Notes: generated by a model from the letters alone, not told the origin. A stretch of DNA of 64,000 nt from Rhizobiales bacterium 65-79 (GCA_001896885.1 MKRJ01000046.1:124001-188000), one strand, 5' to 3'; numbered from the stretch's first letter, positions 16,076-25,204 are shown. Numbers and translations are program-made.

Positions 16076-16083
16076 TCTTCCGC

Positions 16084-16437
16084 TCAAATCCGGTACCAGG
16101 TGGCGGCGAGCGCCAGAAGTCCCGGCAGGCCCTGTATGAGGAAGATGCGTCCGTTCACCGTCAGTCCGCCGAATATTCCGGCGATCGAGATGAAGCCGAG
16201 GAAGATCACGCGCGTCAGTTCGCCGCTCGGGCCGAAGCTCAGCCCCCATAGAAGGCCGATCACCAGGAACAGATTGTAGAGGCCCTGGTTGGCGGCCAGG
16301 GCCCGCGTCTTCCTGGCGAACTCCTCCGACAGGCCGAATGCCCGGCGCCCGAAGGCGGTGTTCCACAGCAGCATCTCCAGCACCACGATATAGACGTGGA
16401 TCAGGATGACCAGAACCACCAGGATTTTCGCGATCAT
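16084..16437 (-). CDS. DUF1304 family membrane protein
   Basis: 117-aa protein with four predicted transmembrane helices. DUF1304 features are seen: HVYIVVLEMLLW at the first helix end, RALAANQGLYNLFLVIGL in the middle, and GIFGGLTVNGRIFLIQGLPGLLAL at the end. The function of the family is unknown. It is the first gene of a probable two-gene unit with the DUF167 gene. Confidence 0.88.
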   Translation of the reverse strand: MIAKILVVLVILIHVYIVVLEMLLWNTAFGRRAFGLSEEFARKTRALAANQGLYNLFLVIGLLWGLSFGPSGELTRVIFLGFISIAGIFGGLTVNGRIFLIQGLPGLLALAATWYRI

Positions 16438-16606
16438 GAACCGCCCCGCTATGAGCCTCAGGAAGCTATCCGCGACTTGGTAGCCGAATTGCGCCGGCGG
16501 ATGAACCGTTCGGCGCCTCGCGCCGGGTCACCTTTGGTTGATGAACCCGCACCGGTCGCAACTCCTGCCGGTTCCGCTTGCGGATCGGCGCACGGCCTGC
16601 CGCGCC

Positions 16607-18424
16607 CTATCCGGCAACCCGCTGCAGCGCCTCCGCGCCGTGCTCGAACTGCAGCCTGGCGAGGCGCGCATAGATGCCGCCCTTGGCGACAAGGCTCCGA
16701 TGCGTACCTTCCTCGACGATACGGCCCTGGTCCATGACGAGGATTCGGTCGGCCTTGAGCACGGTCGCCAGCCGGTGCGCGATGACCAGCGTGGTCCGGC
16801 CCTTCATCAGCCGTTCGAGCGCGGTCTGCACCAGCGTCTCGCTTTCCGCGTCGAGCGCCGAGGTCGCCTCGTCGAGGAGCAGGATCGGCGCGTCGCGCAA
16901 TATAGCACGGGCGATCGCGATCCGCTGGCGCTGGCCGCCGGAAAGCGTCACGCCCCGCTCGCCGACCATCGTGTCGTAGCCCTTCTCCATGCCGCGGATG
17001 AATTCATCCGCCAGCGCGTCTTTCGCCGCCTGCGCGATCTCGGCATCGGAGGCGCCGGGTCGGCCGAAGCCGATGTTCTCGCGCACCGTCGCCGCGAAGA
17101 TCGTCACGTCCTGCGGCACGATCGCGACGCGCGCGCGCGCCTCGTGGGGATCGGCCTCGCGGAGGTCGACGCCGTCGATGCGCACCGTGCCGCGATCCGG
17201 ATCGTAGAAGCGCAGGATCAGCGAAAAGACCGTGCTCTTGCCGGCGCCCGAAGGCCCGACGATCGCCACCGTCTCCCCCGGCTGTGCCGTCAGCGAAAGC
17301 TCCGATACCGCTGCCTGCGAGGTTCGCGTCGGATAGGCGAAGGAAACGTCCTCGAACCGGACCATGCCGGCCGGTCCGGCCGGCATCCGGACCGGCTGCG
17401 CGGGCGCAGCGATGGCCGGCACCTCCGCCAGAATCTCGGAGAGCCGTTCGGCGGCGCCCGCCGCGATCGACAGGTCGCCCCACACCTCCGAAAGCGAGCC
17501 GAGCGCGGTCGCCGCCAGCACCGAATAGATGAGGAACTGGCTGAGCGTGCCGGGCGTCATGCGGCCGGAAAGCACGTCCGCGGAGCCGAACCACAGCACC
17601 GCGACGACGGACGAAAAGATCATGAAGATGGCAAGAAAGGTAAGGAAGGCGCGGGCCAGGATCGAGGATTGCGCGGCGCGGAAGGCAGCCTCCACGGCCT
17701 TGCCGAAGCGGCCGTTCGCCATGGCCTCGTTGGTGAAGGCCTGCAGCGTCCGCATCGCACCGATCTGCTCGCTCGCGAAAGCCGTCGCCTCGGCGAGCGT
17801 GTCCTGCGCCTGGCGGGACTTGCGCCTGACAGAGCGGCCGAAGGCGATTAGCGGCACGACGATGACGGGGATGGCGACGATCACCAGTCCCGACAGCTTC
17901 GGGCTCGTATAGAGCATCATTATGAGGGCGCCGACGCTGAGGATGATGTTGCGCAGCGCCACCGATGCCGTCGGGCCGACGGCGGATTTTATCTGGGTCG
18001 TGTCGGCCGTCAGCCTCGAAACGATCTCGCCCGATTGCGCCCGGTCGAAGAAGGACGCCGACAGCCGGGTGACATGGGTGAAAACGTCGCGCCTGAGATC
18101 GGCGACCACGCGCTCGCCGAGCGTGATGACGAAGTAGTAGCGGCCCGCCGAGGCGAGCGCCAGCACCGCCGCGATCCCGATCAGCGCCGCGAAATAATCG
18201 GCGATGAAGGTGCTGTCGGAATGCGTGAAGCCCCTGTCGATCATGCGTCGCACCGCAAGCGGCAGAGACAGCGTCGTCGCCGCCGCCAGCACCAGGAAGA
18301 ACAGTGCCCCGGCCACCTTGGCCTTGTAGCGCGCCAGGTAGGGCGCAAGCCTCCTCAGCGGCTTCAGCGACCGGCGGCGTCGTTCCTGTTCATCGGCCGA
18401 TGCGTCGGATTTCGCGTCCGCCAT
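16607..18424 (-). CDS. ABC exporter, fused permease and ATPase (MsbA/lipid-exporter class)
   Basis: 605-aa half-transporter that would work as a homodimer. Six helices occupy about residues 25-320. The ATPase domain contains Walker A GPSGAGKST, Q-loop VAIVPQDV, signature LSGGQRQ, Walker B ILLLDEATSALD and the H-loop AHRLATV. The start at 18422-18424 (MADAKSDASADEQ) gives the usual N-terminus; the frame stays open upstream without similarity. Likely substrates are lipids, lipopolysaccharide precursors or drugs; no context selects one. Confidence 0.92.
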   Translation of the reverse strand: MADAKSDASADEQERRRRSLKPLRRLAPYLARYKAKVAGALFFLVLAAATTLSLPLAVRRMIDRGFTHSDSTFIADYFAALIGIAAVLALASAGRYYFVITLGERVVADLRRDVFTHVTRLSASFFDRAQSGEIVSRLTADTTQIKSAVGPTASVALRNIILSVGALIMMLYTSPKLSGLVIVAIPVIVVPLIAFGRSVRRKSRQAQDTLAEATAFASEQIGAMRTLQAFTNEAMANGRFGKAVEAAFRAAQSSILARAFLTFLAIFMIFSSVVAVLWFGSADVLSGRMTPGTLSQFLIYSVLAATALGSLSEVWGDLSIAAGAAERLSEILAEVPAIAAPAQPVRMPAGPAGMVRFEDVSFAYPTRTSQAAVSELSLTAQPGETVAIVGPSGAGKSTVFSLILRFYDPDRGTVRIDGVDLREADPHEARARVAIVPQDVTIFAATVRENIGFGRPGASDAEIAQAAKDALADEFIRGMEKGYDTMVGERGVTLSGGQRQRIAIARAILRDAPILLLDEATSALDAESETLVQTALERLMKGRTTLVIAHRLATVLKADRILVMDQGRIVEEGTHRSLVAKGGIYARLARLQFEHGAEALQRVAG

Positions 18425-18602
18425 GTCTCTTTCGGCTCCGTCTTCATTCGCCGTGCGGGTGATCTTGTGCCAGGAGGCCGGCTGATGTATAGGCGGCGCC
18501 GACCCTTCGAAGGCCGTAGCCCTCAATGGCTGCGGCTTCAAGTTTTGACCACTGGGCGACATCGCCGCAGGCATCGGCGCCCGCAGAACCCGGATAGAGA
18601 CG

Positions 18603-18824
18603 ATGAAAGCCGACACCCATCCCGACTACCACACGATCAAGGTCATCATGACCGACGGCACCGAATACGAGACCCGCTCGACTTGGGGCAAGGAAGGCGA
18701 CACGCTGCATCTCGACATTGACCCGACCACGCATCCGGCCTGGACCGGCGGCCAGCAGACGCTGCTCGACCGCGGCGGCCGCCTGTCGAAGTTCAAGAAG
18801 CGCTACGAAGGCCTCGGCATCTGA
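18603..18824 (+). CDS. rpmE: 50S ribosomal protein L31, zinc-independent type
   Basis: 73-aa L31 ([14 protein letters not shown]... [15 protein letters not shown]... [12 protein letters not shown]). It has none of the four zinc-binding cysteines of the C+ class, so it does not store zinc. Divergent from the ABC exporter gene and followed 20 bp later by a strong terminator. Confidence 0.97.
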   Translation: MKADTHPDYHTIKVIMTDGTEYETRSTWGKEGDTLHLDIDPTTHPAWTGGQQTLLDRGGRLSKFKKRYEGLGI

Positions 18825-18844
18825 GCCGCTCTTCATATTCAGCG

Positions 18845-18872
18845 AAAACCCGCCCTCGTGGCGGGTTTTTTG
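18845..18872 (+). terminator. Rho-independent terminator of rpmE
   Basis: Stem AAAACCCGCC (18845-18854) and GGCGGGTTTT (18860-18869) with the loop CTCGT, running into a T tract. Strong and correctly placed 20 bp after the stop. Confidence 0.92.
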
Positions 18873-18962
18873 TTGGTGCATATGCGGCACTTGGCGGGGG
18901 AACCAAAGCCCGTCTCGGCCATTGGCCTGCCGAAGGGAGCACTAACCGAAGGAGACGCTCCT

Positions 18963-19298
18963 ATGAGACGGCACTCCCTATTCCCGCTGGGCGGCCTGGC
19001 AGCCATTGCGATGACATTGGCGGCCGGCCCCGTTTTGGCGGCAGGCCCGGCGAAGCCGAACCAAAATGATCAGTCCCGATCCACGCAGGAAAACTGCCAG
19101 GCACGGCCCGACCAGAAGAAATCGGACCAGTCGGGCGACAAGACCGGATCGATCACCAGGAAGCTCGGCAAATGCGGCGGCGTACTGCAGCCCCCGGATG
19201 TGAACGATCAGGGACTGGTGAAGCCGGCGCCCGACACCGGCGAAATGCCGGTCATCAAGCCGGGCCAGGTGCCCGAGCAGACGCCGAAGCAGGAATAG
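18963..19298 (+). CDS. Small secreted hypothetical protein
   Basis: 111-aa protein not recognised as a named family. A Sec signal peptide is clear (MRRHSLFPLGGLAAIAMTLA, cleavage after VLAAG about residue 27). The mature part is hydrophilic, Gln/Lys/Asp/Pro-rich and contains two cysteines (ENCQ, GKCGG) that could form a disulphide in the periplasm. A GGAG-like ribosome site (GAAGGAGACGCTCCT) precedes the ATG. It ends just before a block of dispersed repeats. Confidence 0.7.
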   Translation: MRRHSLFPLGGLAAIAMTLAAGPVLAAGPAKPNQNDQSRSTQENCQARPDQKKSDQSGDKTGSITRKLGKCGGVLQPPDVNDQGLVKPAPDTGEMPVIKPGQVPEQTPKQE

Positions 19299-19309
19299 CG
19301 GTATTTCCG

Positions 19310-19485
19310 TGCGTCCTTCGAGGCTCACCCTTCGGGTTCGCACCTCAGGATGAGGAGCGCTGGCGCTCGTCATCCCGAACTATTGTACCCAGCATGGCTT
19401 TCTCGCCTGCGGACCTTGGCACCGACGAAACAGCACCGAACTCCCTCATCCTGAGGTGCGAGCGCAGCGAGCCTTAAAGAACGCT
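19310..19485. repeat. Dispersed rhizobial intergenic inverted repeat
   Basis: The left arm (GCGTCCTTCGAGGCTCACCC, then CACCTCAGGATGAGG at about 19340-19355) and the right arm (CTCATCCTGAGGTGCGAG at 19445-19463, then CGCAGCGAGCCTT) are inverse copies around a unique centre of about 85 bp. Elements with the core CTCATCCTGAGGTGCGA are common between genes in Hyphomicrobiales. It lies between two convergent genes. Confidence 0.75.
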
Positions 19486-19488
19486 TGG

Positions 19489-19785
19489 TTATCCGTCTTT
19501 CTTCGAGTTCCGTTCCGCGTGCCCGAGATCGCGCTCGGGATCGATCACGTCGCGCACGAGTTGCTTCAGCCGCGCGGCGTCCGGAAAGCCGCCGTCGCGC
19601 TTGCGCTCCCAGACGAGAACGCCGTCACAGGAAATTTCGAACACACCGCCGGTGCCGGGGACCAGCGCCACCTTGCCGAGGTCGGTGCCGAAGGTGGAGA
19701 GCAGTTCCTGCGCCATCCAGCCGGCCCGCAGCAGCCACTGGCATTGCGTGCAATAGGTGATGGAGACGACCGGTTCTCTTGTCAT
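19489..19785 (-). CDS. SelT/SelW/SelH (Rdx) family thioredoxin-like protein
   Basis: 98-aa thioredoxin-fold protein. The redox motif CTQC is near residue 12 (VSITYCTQCQWLLRA), with cysteine where eukaryotic homologues have selenocysteine. The family core GTGGVFEISCDGVLVWERKRDGGFPD follows. Predicted to have a redox role; partner unknown. Thirteen bp downstream of the RDD-domain gene and in the same orientation. Confidence 0.9.
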   Translation of the reverse strand: MTREPVVSITYCTQCQWLLRAGWMAQELLSTFGTDLGKVALVPGTGGVFEISCDGVLVWERKRDGGFPDAARLKQLVRDVIDPERDLGHAERNSKKDG

Positions 19786-19798
19786 GGTCAGTTCATAA

Positions 19799-20572
19799 CT
19801 ATCGAGCGCGAATTACGACTGTCCCGGCCAGCACATCGTTGACAGGATCGCGCTTTCGGCAAACCGCGACCACCATCCATAGCAGCCACAAAAGCCCCAG
19901 GAAACCTGCTCCGTAAGAGCTTGCCAGATAAATTGGCGAACCGACCAGACGATCGAGGGAGTCAAGGTCCTTGTTGCGTAGAAGAAAAAACACCTGAACA
20001 AGCAACGACGGTATAACTGCCGCAAATATTAGCAGGTAGCGGCCGAAAGCCTTCGCAATGGGGACCCCCGGTCGATCGGGCGTCCTGGCGTCGGCAACAC
20101 GGATCGACATCAGCCGTTTACCAAGCCCCGCACCCGTTCGAACCTCGAAGAAAAGCAAATAGCAAAAGAGGAGCATAAGGGCTGCCCAACCGACATCGTG
20201 TCCGGGGCGATCCGTCAATTGACCGTCGGCGTCAAGCCAGAAAGTCTCGGACACGCCTTTGGTAACGATATCTCCGGGCGTAACGCGGCTGACAATCAAG
20301 ACACGTGACGTGTCCAAGCCAAATAAAGACTTGCGGCAATCCACGACGCCTGTGGGATTCGAGATCACGGTCTGCAAGCCGACAGGAAAGGTGGTCGCAA
20401 CACAATTCTGTGCTTCAATCCCAAAATTCCCCTGGATTTCCCCATTCGTCCAGAAAAACAGCAATGCAACCAGTAACTGGGCAGGAAGCAGTATGATCAG
20501 GGAATCTACCGCCAGCGCAACAGCGCGCCTCCAGAATCCAGCACGAGGCGATACCGCCGCTTGGTCGTCCAT
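19799..20572 (-). CDS. RDD family membrane protein
   Basis: 257-aa protein with an N-terminal RDD helix pair (RAGFWRRAVALAVDSLIILL, the family R and DD positions), a long periplasmic insertion of about 70 residues containing one cysteine pair (CVATTF, VDCRKS), then GAGLGKRLMSIRVAD and three more helices. Transport or membrane-organising functions have been suggested for the family. Base composition is slightly less GC-rich than its neighbours. Probably co-transcribed with the Rdx gene. Confidence 0.85.
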   Translation of the reverse strand: MDDQAAVSPRAGFWRRAVALAVDSLIILLPAQLLVALLFFWTNGEIQGNFGIEAQNCVATTFPVGLQTVISNPTGVVDCRKSLFGLDTSRVLIVSRVTPGDIVTKGVSETFWLDADGQLTDRPGHDVGWAALMLLFCYLLFFEVRTGAGLGKRLMSIRVADARTPDRPGVPIAKAFGRYLLIFAAVIPSLLVQVFFLLRNKDLDSLDRLVGSPIYLASSYGAGFLGLLWLLWMVVAVCRKRDPVNDVLAGTVVIRAR

Positions 20573-20655
20573 GAATATCCCCCGATCCCGGAGCGATCAT
20601 GACCGAGATTGGAGCGGCTGGCAATTTCAAGTTGAATGGTCGTGGCGATGCGTGC

Positions 20656-21405
20656 TCACGCCGCCGAGAGCTTCGCCATGGTTTCGTCGTCTACCTCGAA
20701 ATTGGCATAGACGTTCTGCACGTCGTCGTCGTCTTCCAGAACCGAGACGAGCTTCAGGAGCGACTGCGCCCGCTCCTCGTCGACGGGCACGTTGTTCTGC
20801 GGCTTCCAGATGGTCTTGACCGACTCGGCCTCGCCGAGTGTAGCCTCGAGCGCCTTGGAAACCTCGCCGATATTGCCGAAGGCGCAGAGGATCGTGTGCC
20901 CCTCCTCGTCGGACTGCACGTCGTCGGCGCCGGCCTCGATCGCCGCGTCCATCACCTTCTCGGCGTCGCCGGCATCCGCCGGATAGACGATTTCGCCGAC
21001 CCTGCCCCACATGAAGGAGACCGAGTTCGTCTCCCCGAGCGCGCCGCCGGCCTTGGTGAAGGCCGCGCGCACGTTGGAGGCGGTGCGGTTGCGGTTGTCG
21101 GTCAGCGCCTCGACGATGACGGCGACGCCGCCCGGCCCGTAGCCCTCGTAGCGGACTTCCTCGTAGTTCTCGGTGTCGCCGCCGGCGGCCTTGTTGATGG
21201 CGCGCTGGATGTTGTCCTTGGGCATGGACTGCGCCTTGGCGGCGAGCACGGCGAGCCTCAGCCTCGGGTTCATGTCGGGGTCCGGCGTGCCGAGCTTCGC
21301 GGCGACGGTGATCTCGCGCGCGAGCTTGGAAAACATCTTCGACTTGACCGCATCCTGGCGGCCCTTGCGATGCATGATGTTCTTGAACTGTGAATGGCCG
21401 GCCAT
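20656..21405 (-). CDS. yebC: YebC/PmpR family transcriptional/translational regulator
   Basis: 249-aa protein of the YebC/TACO1 family: [19 protein letters not shown] at the N-terminus, [24 protein letters not shown] in the middle and an acidic C-terminal domain. Family members act as DNA-binding regulators or, as recently shown for some, help ribosomes translate proline-rich sequences; EF-P is also in this window. YebC is often next to ruvC, but here it is 17 kb away. The start at 21403-21405 is the conserved MAGHS. Confidence 0.96.
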   Translation of the reverse strand: MAGHSQFKNIMHRKGRQDAVKSKMFSKLAREITVAAKLGTPDPDMNPRLRLAVLAAKAQSMPKDNIQRAINKAAGGDTENYEEVRYEGYGPGGVAVIVEALTDNRNRTASNVRAAFTKAGGALGETNSVSFMWGRVGEIVYPADAGDAEKVMDAAIEAGADDVQSDEEGHTILCAFGNIGEVSKALEATLGEAESVKTIWKPQNNVPVDEERAQSLLKLVSVLEDDDDVQNVYANFEVDDETMAKLSAA

Positions 21406-21465
21406 GGCGCCTCTTGTAGCCCTGCTAATGCTGGATGGAACGGCGCGCCTTATAGCGGGCCGAAG

Positions 21466-21555
21466 CGGCAATAGGCAATCGGCATTCGGCAACAGGGAGC
21501 GGCGGCCGCCCTATCAGGGAACCCGACTGCCGATCTGCCGAATGCCTATTGCCGG
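21466..21555. repeat. Gene-3'-end inverted repeat, copy B (yebC-terC)
   Basis: The left arm contains GGCAATAGGCAATCGGCATT and the right arm, read inversely, GGCAATAGGCATTCGGCAG. The right arm overlaps the end of terC: the last two sense codons and the TAG stop of terC (CGG CAA TAG) are part of the repeat. Confidence 0.75.
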
Positions 21556-22307
21556 CTCTTCCTTCTCTTCCTCGCCATCATGTTCAGCCCCTCGACCAGC
21601 GCCGAGAAGGCCATGGCCGTATAGATGTAACCCTTGGGCACGTGATAGCCGAAGCCGTCGGCGATCAGCGTCATGCCGATCATGAGCAGGAAGCCGAGCG
21701 CCAGCATGACGATGGTCGGGTTCGCCGCGATGAACTTCGACAGCGGTTCGGCGGCGATGAGCATCGTCACGACGGCACAGATCACCGCGATGAACATGAT
21801 CGCGATATGGTCGGTCATGCCGACCGCCGTGATGATGGAATCGATCGAGAAGACGATGTCGAGCAGCAGGATCTGGAAGATCGCCGCGCCCATCGACATC
21901 GACACCTGGCCGGTTATGTCGCTGCCCTTCTCCTCATGGCCTTCCGTGTCGACGGCATGATGGATCTCCCGCGTCGCCTTCCAGACGAGGAACAGGCCGC
22001 CAGCCACGAGGATGATATCGCGCCACGAGAAGCCGTGCCCGAACGCCGTGAAGATCGGCGTCGTCAACTGCACGATGATGGAGATGGTGAAGAGAAGCGC
22101 CAGCCTGAGGATCAGCGCCAGGCTGATGCCGAGCCGCCGCGCCTTCTTCTGCTGCGCCGCCGGCAGTTTGTTGGTCAGGATGGAGATGAAGATGAGATTG
22201 TCGATGCCAAGCACGATCTCCATGACCACCAGCGTGGCCAGCGCCGCCCATGCGCTCGGATCGGAGATGAAGGAGAGATGGGGCGTAAGCTGGTCCAGAA
22301 GGGCCAT
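21546..22307 (-). CDS. TerC family integral membrane protein
   Basis: 253-aa polytopic protein (about seven helices) of the TerC/Alx family, implicated in metal-ion export, notably manganese, and in metalation of exported enzymes. Characteristic acidic transmembrane motifs [15 protein letters not shown] (residues 28-42) and [16 protein letters not shown] (about 147-162) are present. The C-terminal RKRRKSRQ ends within an inverted repeat, so the final residues may have been created by repeat insertion. Confidence 0.92.
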   Translation of the reverse strand: MALLDQLTPHLSFISDPSAWAALATLVVMEIVLGIDNLIFISILTNKLPAAQQKKARRLGISLALILRLALLFTISIIVQLTTPIFTAFGHGFSWRDIILVAGGLFLVWKATREIHHAVDTEGHEEKGSDITGQVSMSMGAAIFQILLLDIVFSIDSIITAVGMTDHIAIMFIAVICAVVTMLIAAEPLSKFIAANPTIVMLALGFLLMIGMTLIADGFGYHVPKGYIYTAMAFSALVEGLNMMARKRRKSRQ

Positions 22308-22378
22308 GGGCCGGCAGGTCTCCGTAAAAGGTCCGGGCTCAGGTAGGGAGGCGCCGGCGCGGCGTCAACCGCTGGCTT

Positions 22379-22500
22379 AGGCAGTCGGCATTCGGCAATA
22401 GGCAGTTGGAAGACGGGTGGAGTTTAACGAAGGAAACAGCCGCTCTGCCGACAACCCACCCCCGGGCATCAGCTACCGAATGCCGACTGCCTATTGCCGT
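22379..22500. repeat. Gene-3'-end inverted repeat, copy C (terC-ymdB)
   Basis: GCAGTCGGCATTCGGCAATAG (22381 onward) is answered by CCGAATGCCGACTGCCTATTG (22476-22497) in inverse orientation; outer parts GAAGACGG and CCGTCTTC also match. It starts four bases after the ymdB stop (ymdB is on the minus strand). Same family as copies A and B. Confidence 0.75.
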
Positions 22501-22503
22501 CTT

Positions 22504-23328
22504 CTATTTCCAGAACGCCGGCACCGTCTCCTCCAGCCGCGGCCCGAGCCTGAGCGGCGCGATCTTCTCCGCCAGCCCCGTGCGGTCCGATATCTCGACG
22601 CCGAGGCCGCAGATCGTGGCGGGGCCGTTGGCCGCCTCGAAACGACCCTTCGGCACCTTGGAAAGGAAACGGTTGAGCGGCTCGTCCCAGTTCATGCCGA
22701 TCGAGGAATCATAGTCTCCGCACATTCCGGCATCCGACAGGAAGCCCGTGCCGCCGGTCAGGATCTGGTGGTCCGCCGTCGGCTGATGCGTATGCGTGCC
22801 GACGACGAGGCTGACGCGCCCGTCCACGAAATGGGCGAAGCACGACTTTTCCGAGGTCGCCTCGGCATGGAAATCGATGACGATCGCATCCGCCTGGACC
22901 CCGAGCGGGCAGGCTTCGAGCTCCGCCTCGGCCGACTGGAACGGGTCGTCGAGTTCCGGCTGCATGAAGAGCCGCCCCATGATGTTCGAGACCATGACCC
23001 GCGCGCCGTTCTTCGCCACATAGACGCCCGAGCCGCGGCCCGGCGTGCCCTTGGGAAAATTAGCCGGCCTCAGGAAGCGCTCCTCGCGCGGCGCGAATTC
23101 GAGCGCCTCGCGCTGGTTCCACACATGGTTGCCGGTGGTGACCACATCCGCGCCGGCTTCCAGCGTGGTATGGAAAATCTCCTCGGTGATGCCGAAGCCG
23201 CCGGCGGCGTTCTCGCCGTTGACGATGACGAAGTCGAGATTGAAGTCGGATCTGAGGCCGGGGAGCTGTTCATAGACCGCCATGCGGCCCGTCCTGCCAA
23301 CCATGTCGCCGAGAAAGAGAAGCCGCAT
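22504..23328 (-). CDS. YmdB family metallophosphoesterase (TIGR00282)
   Basis: 274-aa calcineurin-like phosphodiesterase. Metal-binding motifs are visible in order: FLGDMVGRTG at the N-terminus, VNGENAAGG, TTGNHVW, IDFHAEATSEK and VVGTHTHQPTAD. In Bacillus YmdB hydrolyses cyclic nucleotides and affects multicellular behaviour. The start is the ATG at 23326-23328; the frame extends upstream without similarity. It follows the 5-formyl-THF cycloligase gene by 65 bp in the same direction. Confidence 0.93.
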   Translation of the reverse strand: MRLLFLGDMVGRTGRMAVYEQLPGLRSDFNLDFVIVNGENAAGGFGITEEIFHTTLEAGADVVTTGNHVWNQREALEFAPREERFLRPANFPKGTPGRGSGVYVAKNGARVMVSNIMGRLFMQPELDDPFQSAEAELEACPLGVQADAIVIDFHAEATSEKSCFAHFVDGRVSLVVGTHTHQPTADHQILTGGTGFLSDAGMCGDYDSSIGMNWDEPLNRFLSKVPKGRFEAANGPATICGLGVEISDRTGLAEKIAPLRLGPRLEETVPAFWK

Positions 23329-23393
23329 CGAACCTGCCGGGCTGGAATGAACGACCGGGCGGAGATTCCGCGCCGTGATGGAGGAATTCTCTA

Positions 23394-23975
23394 TCAGCCG
23401 CCTTCGAAATGGCGCAAGCCGCTTTCGGTCAGCACGGATTCGAGGCGGATGTCGTGTGCTTCGTCCGGTACGGCCGCCACCTCCTGGCAATCGAAGGCGA
23501 CGCCTATGAGCCGCGGCGCATGGCCTTTCGCCCGCAGCCGTTCGATCGCCCGATCGTAATAGCCGCCGCCATAACCGATGCGATGCCCGCGCGCGTCGAA
23601 GGCGGCGAGCGGCACCAGCATCAGTATCGGATCGAGGATCTCCGCCTCTTCACCCGGCCCTGCCGTGCCGAAGCCCATATCGACCAATGGCGCGCCGCGC
23701 ACGAGTTCGCGGAAGACGATCGTCTCGCGGTCAAGGATCGCCGGCAGGGCGAGCCGAGCGCCTTGTTCGCGCAGCGCGAACATCAGCGGCCGGACATCGA
23801 CTTCGGATTTGATCGGCCAGAAGCCGGAGACGATGCTGCCCGGCGCGACGCCGATTGCGGCGGCGCATTCCGCCATGCCCAGCGCCGCCTCGATGCGCCA
23901 TGGCGGATCGAGCTCGTCCCGCCTTGCCAGCGCCTCACCGCGCAATTGCTTCTTGAGCTCTTTCTGAAAAGTCAT
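23394..23975 (-). CDS. fau: 5-formyltetrahydrofolate cyclo-ligase
   Basis: 193-aa ATP-dependent enzyme that converts 5-formyl-THF to 5,10-methenyl-THF. Conserved N-terminal basic stretch KKQLRGEALARRDEL, FWPIKSEVDVRPLM, and the nucleotide/folate motif RIGYGGGYYDR near residue 130 are present. The gene lies directly downstream of 6S RNA, the arrangement found widely in proteobacteria (ssrS-fau/ygfA), which supports both calls. Confidence 0.95.
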   Translation of the reverse strand: MTFQKELKKQLRGEALARRDELDPPWRIEAALGMAECAAAIGVAPGSIVSGFWPIKSEVDVRPLMFALREQGARLALPAILDRETIVFRELVRGAPLVDMGFGTAGPGEEAEILDPILMLVPLAAFDARGHRIGYGGGYYDRAIERLRAKGHAPRLIGVAFDCQEVAAVPDEAHDIRLESVLTESGLRHFEGG

Positions 23976-24054
23976 GCCGGCAGGTTAAATGGAGAAACGA
24001 AAAGCAAGCTGGCCCGACGAAAAGTGGCGATCCACGACGACCGGTGGAGAGGTC

Positions 24055-24183
24055 GATCCCGGGTGCCTACAAAGTAGGTGGGCGCCGTGTGTCCGAACCC
24101 ACGGGTCCGGCCAGGGACAGCTCCCTTGGGATCAATAAGGCCCCGGGGAATGTTACTCCTGCCGCGAAGCGCAGAACGCCGGG
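24055..24183 (-). ncRNA. ssrS: 6S RNA
   Basis: Minus-strand noncoding stretch upstream of fau. It contains CCCCGGGGCCTTATTGATCCC, a short AGGGA/TCCCT hairpin and GTTCGGACACACGGCGCCCACC, segments typical of alphaproteobacterial 6S RNA. A -10 CTATAT (24189-24194) sits about 7 bp before the proposed 5' end. 6S RNA mimics an open promoter and binds the housekeeping RNA polymerase holoenzyme in stationary phase. Ends are estimates; the 3' end could extend 20-30 nt further toward fau. The identification is from motifs plus synteny. Confidence 0.75.
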
Positions 24184-24324
24184 AGCAGATATAGCGCCGG
24201 CCTTCTTCCCGCGCCAGTGCGCCGCCGGTTCGCGCATCGATTTTCGGCTGAACTCCCCTGCAGCCTTGCGTCGCGGCGTCCGGCTCCCTACAGCAGGGCC
24301 GGAACAGAGACGGGAATTCCGCTT

Positions 24325-25164
24325 ATGCGTTTCGAAGGAACCTCGGCCTATATCGCCGACAAGGACCTGATGGTGGCCGTGAACGCCGCGATCGCCCTGG
24401 AACGACCGTTGCTGGTCAAGGGCGAGCCAGGCACCGGCAAGACGGAACTCGCCCGGCAGGTGGCCGCCGCGCTCGGGCTCGACCTCATCGAATGGCACAT
24501 CAAGTCGACCACCAAGGCGCAGCAGGGCCTCTACGAATACGATGCCGTGTCGCGCCTGCGCGACAGCCAGCTTGGCGACGAGCGCTTCAACGATATCCGG
24601 AACTACATCAAGCGCGGCAAATTGTGGGACGCCTTCTCGGCGGACCGCAAGGTCGTGCTCCTCATCGACGAGATCGACAAGGCCGACATCGAGTTCCCGA
24701 ATGACCTCCTGCAGGAACTCGACCGCATGGAGTTCTATGTCTACGAGACAGGCGAGACGATCCGCGCCGCTCACCGGCCGATCGTCATCATCACCTCCAA
24801 CAACGAGAAGGAGCTGCCGGATGCGTTCCTGCGCCGCTGCTTCTTCCACTATATCCGCTTTCCGGACGTTGAGACGCTTCACCGGATCGTCGACGTGCAC
24901 TATCCGGGCATCAAGCAGAACCTGGTGCGCGCCGCGCTGACCCAGTTCTACGAGATCCGCGACGTGCCTGGGCTGAAGAAGAAACCCTCCACGTCCGAGG
25001 CGCTCGACTGGATCAGGCTGCTCGTCTCCGACGACATCCCGCCGGAGGATTTGCGCGGCGATCCGAAGAACGCGCTGCCGAAGCTGCACGGCGCGCTTCT
25101 GAAGAACGAGCAGGACGTGCACCTCTTCGAGCGCCTCGCCTTCATGGCGAGAAGGCAGGGGTAG
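24325..25164 (+). CDS. MoxR family AAA+ ATPase
   Basis: 279-aa AAA+ chaperone-like ATPase. Walker A GEPGTGKTELA is near residue 37, Walker B VLLIDEIDKAD near 112 and sensor region ITSNNEKELPDAFLRRC near 155. MoxR proteins usually work with a von Willebrand factor A protein encoded just downstream to mature or insert metals into enzymes. Here the next gene is leuC and no VWA gene is present in the window. The start at 24325 (MRFEGTSAYIADKDL) fits the family; it faces away from 6S RNA. Confidence 0.93.
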   Translation: MRFEGTSAYIADKDLMVAVNAAIALERPLLVKGEPGTGKTELARQVAAALGLDLIEWHIKSTTKAQQGLYEYDAVSRLRDSQLGDERFNDIRNYIKRGKLWDAFSADRKVVLLIDEIDKADIEFPNDLLQELDRMEFYVYETGETIRAAHRPIVIITSNNEKELPDAFLRRCFFHYIRFPDVETLHRIVDVHYPGIKQNLVRAALTQFYEIRDVPGLKKKPSTSEALDWIRLLVSDDIPPEDLRGDPKNALPKLHGALLKNEQDVHLFERLAFMARRQG

Positions 25165-25204
25165 CGCCGGCGCGATTCGATTGCCCGAAAGGCAAAACAT
25201 TGCT

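Noticed and set aside
24055-24183. tRNA-like structure from GGGTTCGGACAC
   Set aside because: There is no acceptor stem or CCA-type end; the stretch fits 6S RNA better.
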